The position numbers and the translations under genes are program-made. The notes beneath the pieces were generated by a model that was given only the letters and a program-made list of their open reading frames with translations, ran no database searches and was not told where the DNA came from. 24,411 bases of DNA, from positions 133,310-157,720 of the forward strand of contig NZ_QRUF01000002.1 in assembly GCF_003458415.1 (NCBI RefSeq), given 5' to 3'. This document shows, piece after piece, positions 21,537 through 24,411 of the stretch. The DNA is from Collinsella sp. AF25-2LB. GTDB taxonomy: Bacteria > Actinomycetota > Coriobacteriia > Coriobacteriales > Coriobacteriaceae. Positions within the stretch are counted from its first letter, which is position 1. Each line of letters begins with the position of its first letter.

Positions 21537-22436
21537 ATGAAAGGCATCATCCTCGCCGGCGGGTCCGGCACCCGCCTGTACCCGCTCACGCTCGTGACCT
21601 CCAAGCAGCTGCTTCCGGTCTACGACAAGCCCATGATCTACTACCCGCTCAGCACCCTCATGCTGGCGGGCATCCGGGACATCCTGGTCATCTCCACGCC
21701 GACCGACCTACCCAACTTCGAGCGCCTGCTTGGGGACGGCTCGCGCTACGGTGTGAACCTGTCCTACGCCGAGCAGCCCTCGCCGGACGGCCTTGCGCAG
21801 GCCTTCACCATCGGCGAGGACTTCATCGCCGGCGAGCCGTGCGCGCTGGTGCTCGGCGACAACATCTTCTACGGCAACGGCCTGTCCCGCCACCTGACGC
21901 GCGCCGTCCAGAACGCCGAGTCGGGCCGCGCCACGGTCTTCGGCTACCACGTGGACGACCCCGAGCGCTTCGGCGTCGTGGAGTTCGACGGGGAGGGCAG
22001 GGCCGTCTCCATCGAGGAGAAGCCCGCCGAGCCCAAGAGCTCCTACGCCGTCACCGGCCTGTACTTCTACCCGGGCGACGTGGCAGCCAAGGCGCACGAA
22101 GTGAGGCCCTCGGCCCGCGGCGAGCTCGAGATCACCACGCTCAACCAGATGTACCTGGAGGAGGGGACGCTGTCCGTGGTGACGCTGGGCCGCGGATACG
22201 CGTGGCTGGACACCGGCACCATGGAGAGCCTGCACGAGGCGGCGGAGTTCGTCCGCGCCGTGGAGCACTCCCAGGACCTGCCGGTCTCGGTACCCGAGGA
22301 GATCGCCTGGGAGAACGGCTGGATCACCACCGCCGAGCTCGAGGAGGCCGCCAAGGCCTACGGCAAGTCGGTCTACGGGCAGCACCTGAAGAAGGTCGCC
22401 GCCGGCGAGATCGTCAACAGCCCGCGCGAGTATTAA
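21537..22436 (+). CDS. rfbA: glucose-1-phosphate thymidylyltransferase
   Basis: Makes dTDP-glucose from glucose-1-phosphate and dTTP, first step to dTDP-L-rhamnose. 299 residues, standard length. Starts [18 protein letters not shown] with the nucleotide loop GGSGTR (8-13), then [26 protein letters not shown] with the metal-binding Asp, [21 protein letters not shown] and [12 protein letters not shown] 21537 is four bases after the previous stop, with GGAAGG 10 bases upstream; reading further upstream in frame would overlap the glycosyltransferase. Third-position G/C use is very high from here to the end of the window. Also called rmlA. Confidence 0.97.
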   Translation: MKGIILAGGSGTRLYPLTLVTSKQLLPVYDKPMIYYPLSTLMLAGIRDILVISTPTDLPNFERLLGDGSRYGVNLSYAEQPSPDGLAQAFTIGEDFIAGEPCALVLGDNIFYGNGLSRHLTRAVQNAESGRATVFGYHVDDPERFGVVEFDGEGRAVSIEEKPAEPKSSYAVTGLYFYPGDVAAKAHEVRPSARGELEITTLNQMYLEEGTLSVVTLGRGYAWLDTGTMESLHEAAEFVRAVEHSQDLPVSVPEEIAWENGWITTAELEEAAKAYGKSVYGQHLKKVAAGEIVNSPREY

Positions 22437-23483
<1,047 letters not shown>

Positions 23484-23497
23484 GAGGGGATAGATCT

Positions 23498-24411
23498 ATG
23501 GCAGACATCGCATTCGAGAAGGACCTCTCCGTCGCCGAGACCGGCATCGGGGGCCTCAAGGTCGTCGACCTCGCCGTCCACGGCGACTCGCGCGGCTGGT
23601 TCAAGGAGAACTGGCAGCGCGCCAAGATGACCGCCCTGGGCATCCCGGACCTCCGCGTCGTCCAGAACAACGTCTCCTACAACGACAGCCGCGGCGTCAC
23701 CCGCGGCATCCACGCCGAGCCCTGGGACAAGTTCATCTCCGTGGCCCGCGGCTCGGTCTTCGGCGCCTGGGTGGACCTGCGCGAGGGCAGCGAGACCTAC
23801 GGGAAGGTGTTCACCTGCACGCTCGACCCGTCCAGGGCCATCTACGTCCCGCGCGGCGTGGGCAACTCCTTCCAGGCCCTGGAGGACGGCACCGCCTACA
23901 CCTACCTGGTGGACGCCCACTGGTCCCTCGAGCTCAAGAGGACCTACACCTTCGTGAACCTCGCCGACCCCGGGCTCGCCATCGAGTGGCCGATCCCGCT
24001 CGACCAAGCCGTCGTCTCCGAGGCCGACCTCAACCACCCGTACCTCAGGGACGTCGTCCCGATGGCGCCGAAGCGCACCCTCGTCACAGGCTGCAACGGC
24101 CAGCTGGGCCATGCGGTCCGCAGACTCGCCGAGGAGCGCGGCGTCGCCAAGGACTTCGACTTCTGCGACATCGACACCTTCGACATGTCCGACCCGGACG
24201 CCTACTCCAGATACGACTGGTCGCTCTACGGCACCGTGATCAACTGCGGCGCCTACACCGCGGTGGATAAAGCCGAGACCCCCGAGGGCCGCGTGACCGC
24301 CTGGAAGGCCAACGCGACCGGCCCGGCCCTTCTCGCCCGCACATGCTCTGATCACGGGATCACCCTCGTCCACGTGTCCAGCGACTACGTCTTCGACGGC
24401 ACCGCCGAGGT
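23498..24411 (+). CDS. rfbCD: dTDP-4-dehydrorhamnose 3,5-epimerase / 4-reductase fusion (3' end outside the window)
   Basis: Last two steps to dTDP-L-rhamnose in one polypeptide; 304 codons are visible and the frame is open to the window end. Residues 1-185 form an RmlC-like epimerase: DSRGWFKENWQ, NNVSYNDSRGVTRGIHAEPWDKF (catalytic-type His72), AIYVPRGVGNSFQALEDGTAYTY (central part IYVPRGVGNSFQ). Residues from 193 are the RmlD reductase: RTLVTGCNGQLGHAV (Rossmann loop), VINCGAYTAVDKAE, and HVSSDYVFDG near the cut. ATG 23498 has an excellent GGAGGGG site 8 bases upstream. In RmlC the segment after the proline is usually AHGF; here it is GVGNSF, a variant of this fused form. Fused RmlC-RmlD proteins are known in some actinobacteria. 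The reductase active-site Tyr-x3-Lys lies beyond the window. Confidence 0.93.
   Translation, partial: MADIAFEKDLSVAETGIGGLKVVDLAVHGDSRGWFKENWQRAKMTALGIPDLRVVQNNVSYNDSRGVTRGIHAEPWDKFISVARGSVFGAWVDLREGSETYGKVFTCTLDPSRAIYVPRGVGNSFQALEDGTAYTYLVDAHWSLELKRTYTFVNLADPGLAIEWPIPLDQAVVSEADLNHPYLRDVVPMAPKRTLVTGCNGQLGHAVRRLAEERGVAKDFDFCDIDTFDMSDPDAYSRYDWSLYGTVINCGAYTAVDKAETPEGRVTAWKANATGPALLARTCSDHGITLVHVSSDYVFDGTAE

Overview
The window looks like chromosomal DNA of a gut Coriobacteriia (Actinomycetota), most likely Collinsella or a close relative. This is inferred from the high-GC coding style, the gene neighbourhoods and the combination of a GlgC/GlgD glycogen operon with a LoaP-like NusG paralogue. No phylogenetic marker was searched. 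17 protein genes (the last cut by the window end) and one tRNA gene are supported, plus a possible 12-codon tail of an upstream gene at the left edge.

Left part (1-2695, + strand): a terminator closes an unseen upstream gene. It is followed by fmt (Met-tRNA formyltransferase) and an overlapping rsmB/NOP-type 16S rRNA m5C methyltransferase gene. A bidirectional terminator and a second long hairpin separate these from the convergent block.

Centre (2696-16385, - strand): a nearly complete glycogen locus. In transcription order it runs glgB (branching enzyme), glgP (phosphorylase), glgC and glgD (ADP-glucose pyrophosphorylase pair, 4 bp apart), glgA (synthase), a strong terminator, then a 1098-residue fusion of a GH13 amylase/neopullulanase-like enzyme with a GH77 4-alpha-glucanotransferase, and last a small FmdB-type zinc-ribbon gene. 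Synthesis (GlgC/D, GlgA, GlgB) and mobilisation (GlgP, GH13-GH77) are therefore encoded together. GlgA carries a roughly 300-residue histone-H1-like Lys/Ala/Thr/Pro tail and GlgB a shorter one of the same kind; this is the most unusual feature here. A shared motif, TGGTAAAAC, lies upstream of the fusion gene and twice in the divergent region upstream of glgB, where one copy overlaps a candidate -35 box. It may mark the operator of a common regulator.

Right part (16732-24411, + strand): a HAD phosphatase gene and a thiamine pyrophosphokinase-like gene, then tRNA-Ala(GGC) with its own promoter and terminator. A 786-bp gene-free stretch follows, whose 3' half looks like a structured RNA leader with three large hairpins. 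It precedes a NusG-family (LoaP-like) antitermination factor that heads a surface-polysaccharide operon: an undecaprenyl-phosphate sugar phosphotransferase, a DUF1972/GT4 glycosyltransferase (probably rhamnosyl), rfbA, rfbB and an rfbC-rfbD fusion that runs off the window. Together these start a lipid-linked repeat unit and make dTDP-L-rhamnose for it; the NusG paralogue probably keeps RNA polymerase processive over the long operon.
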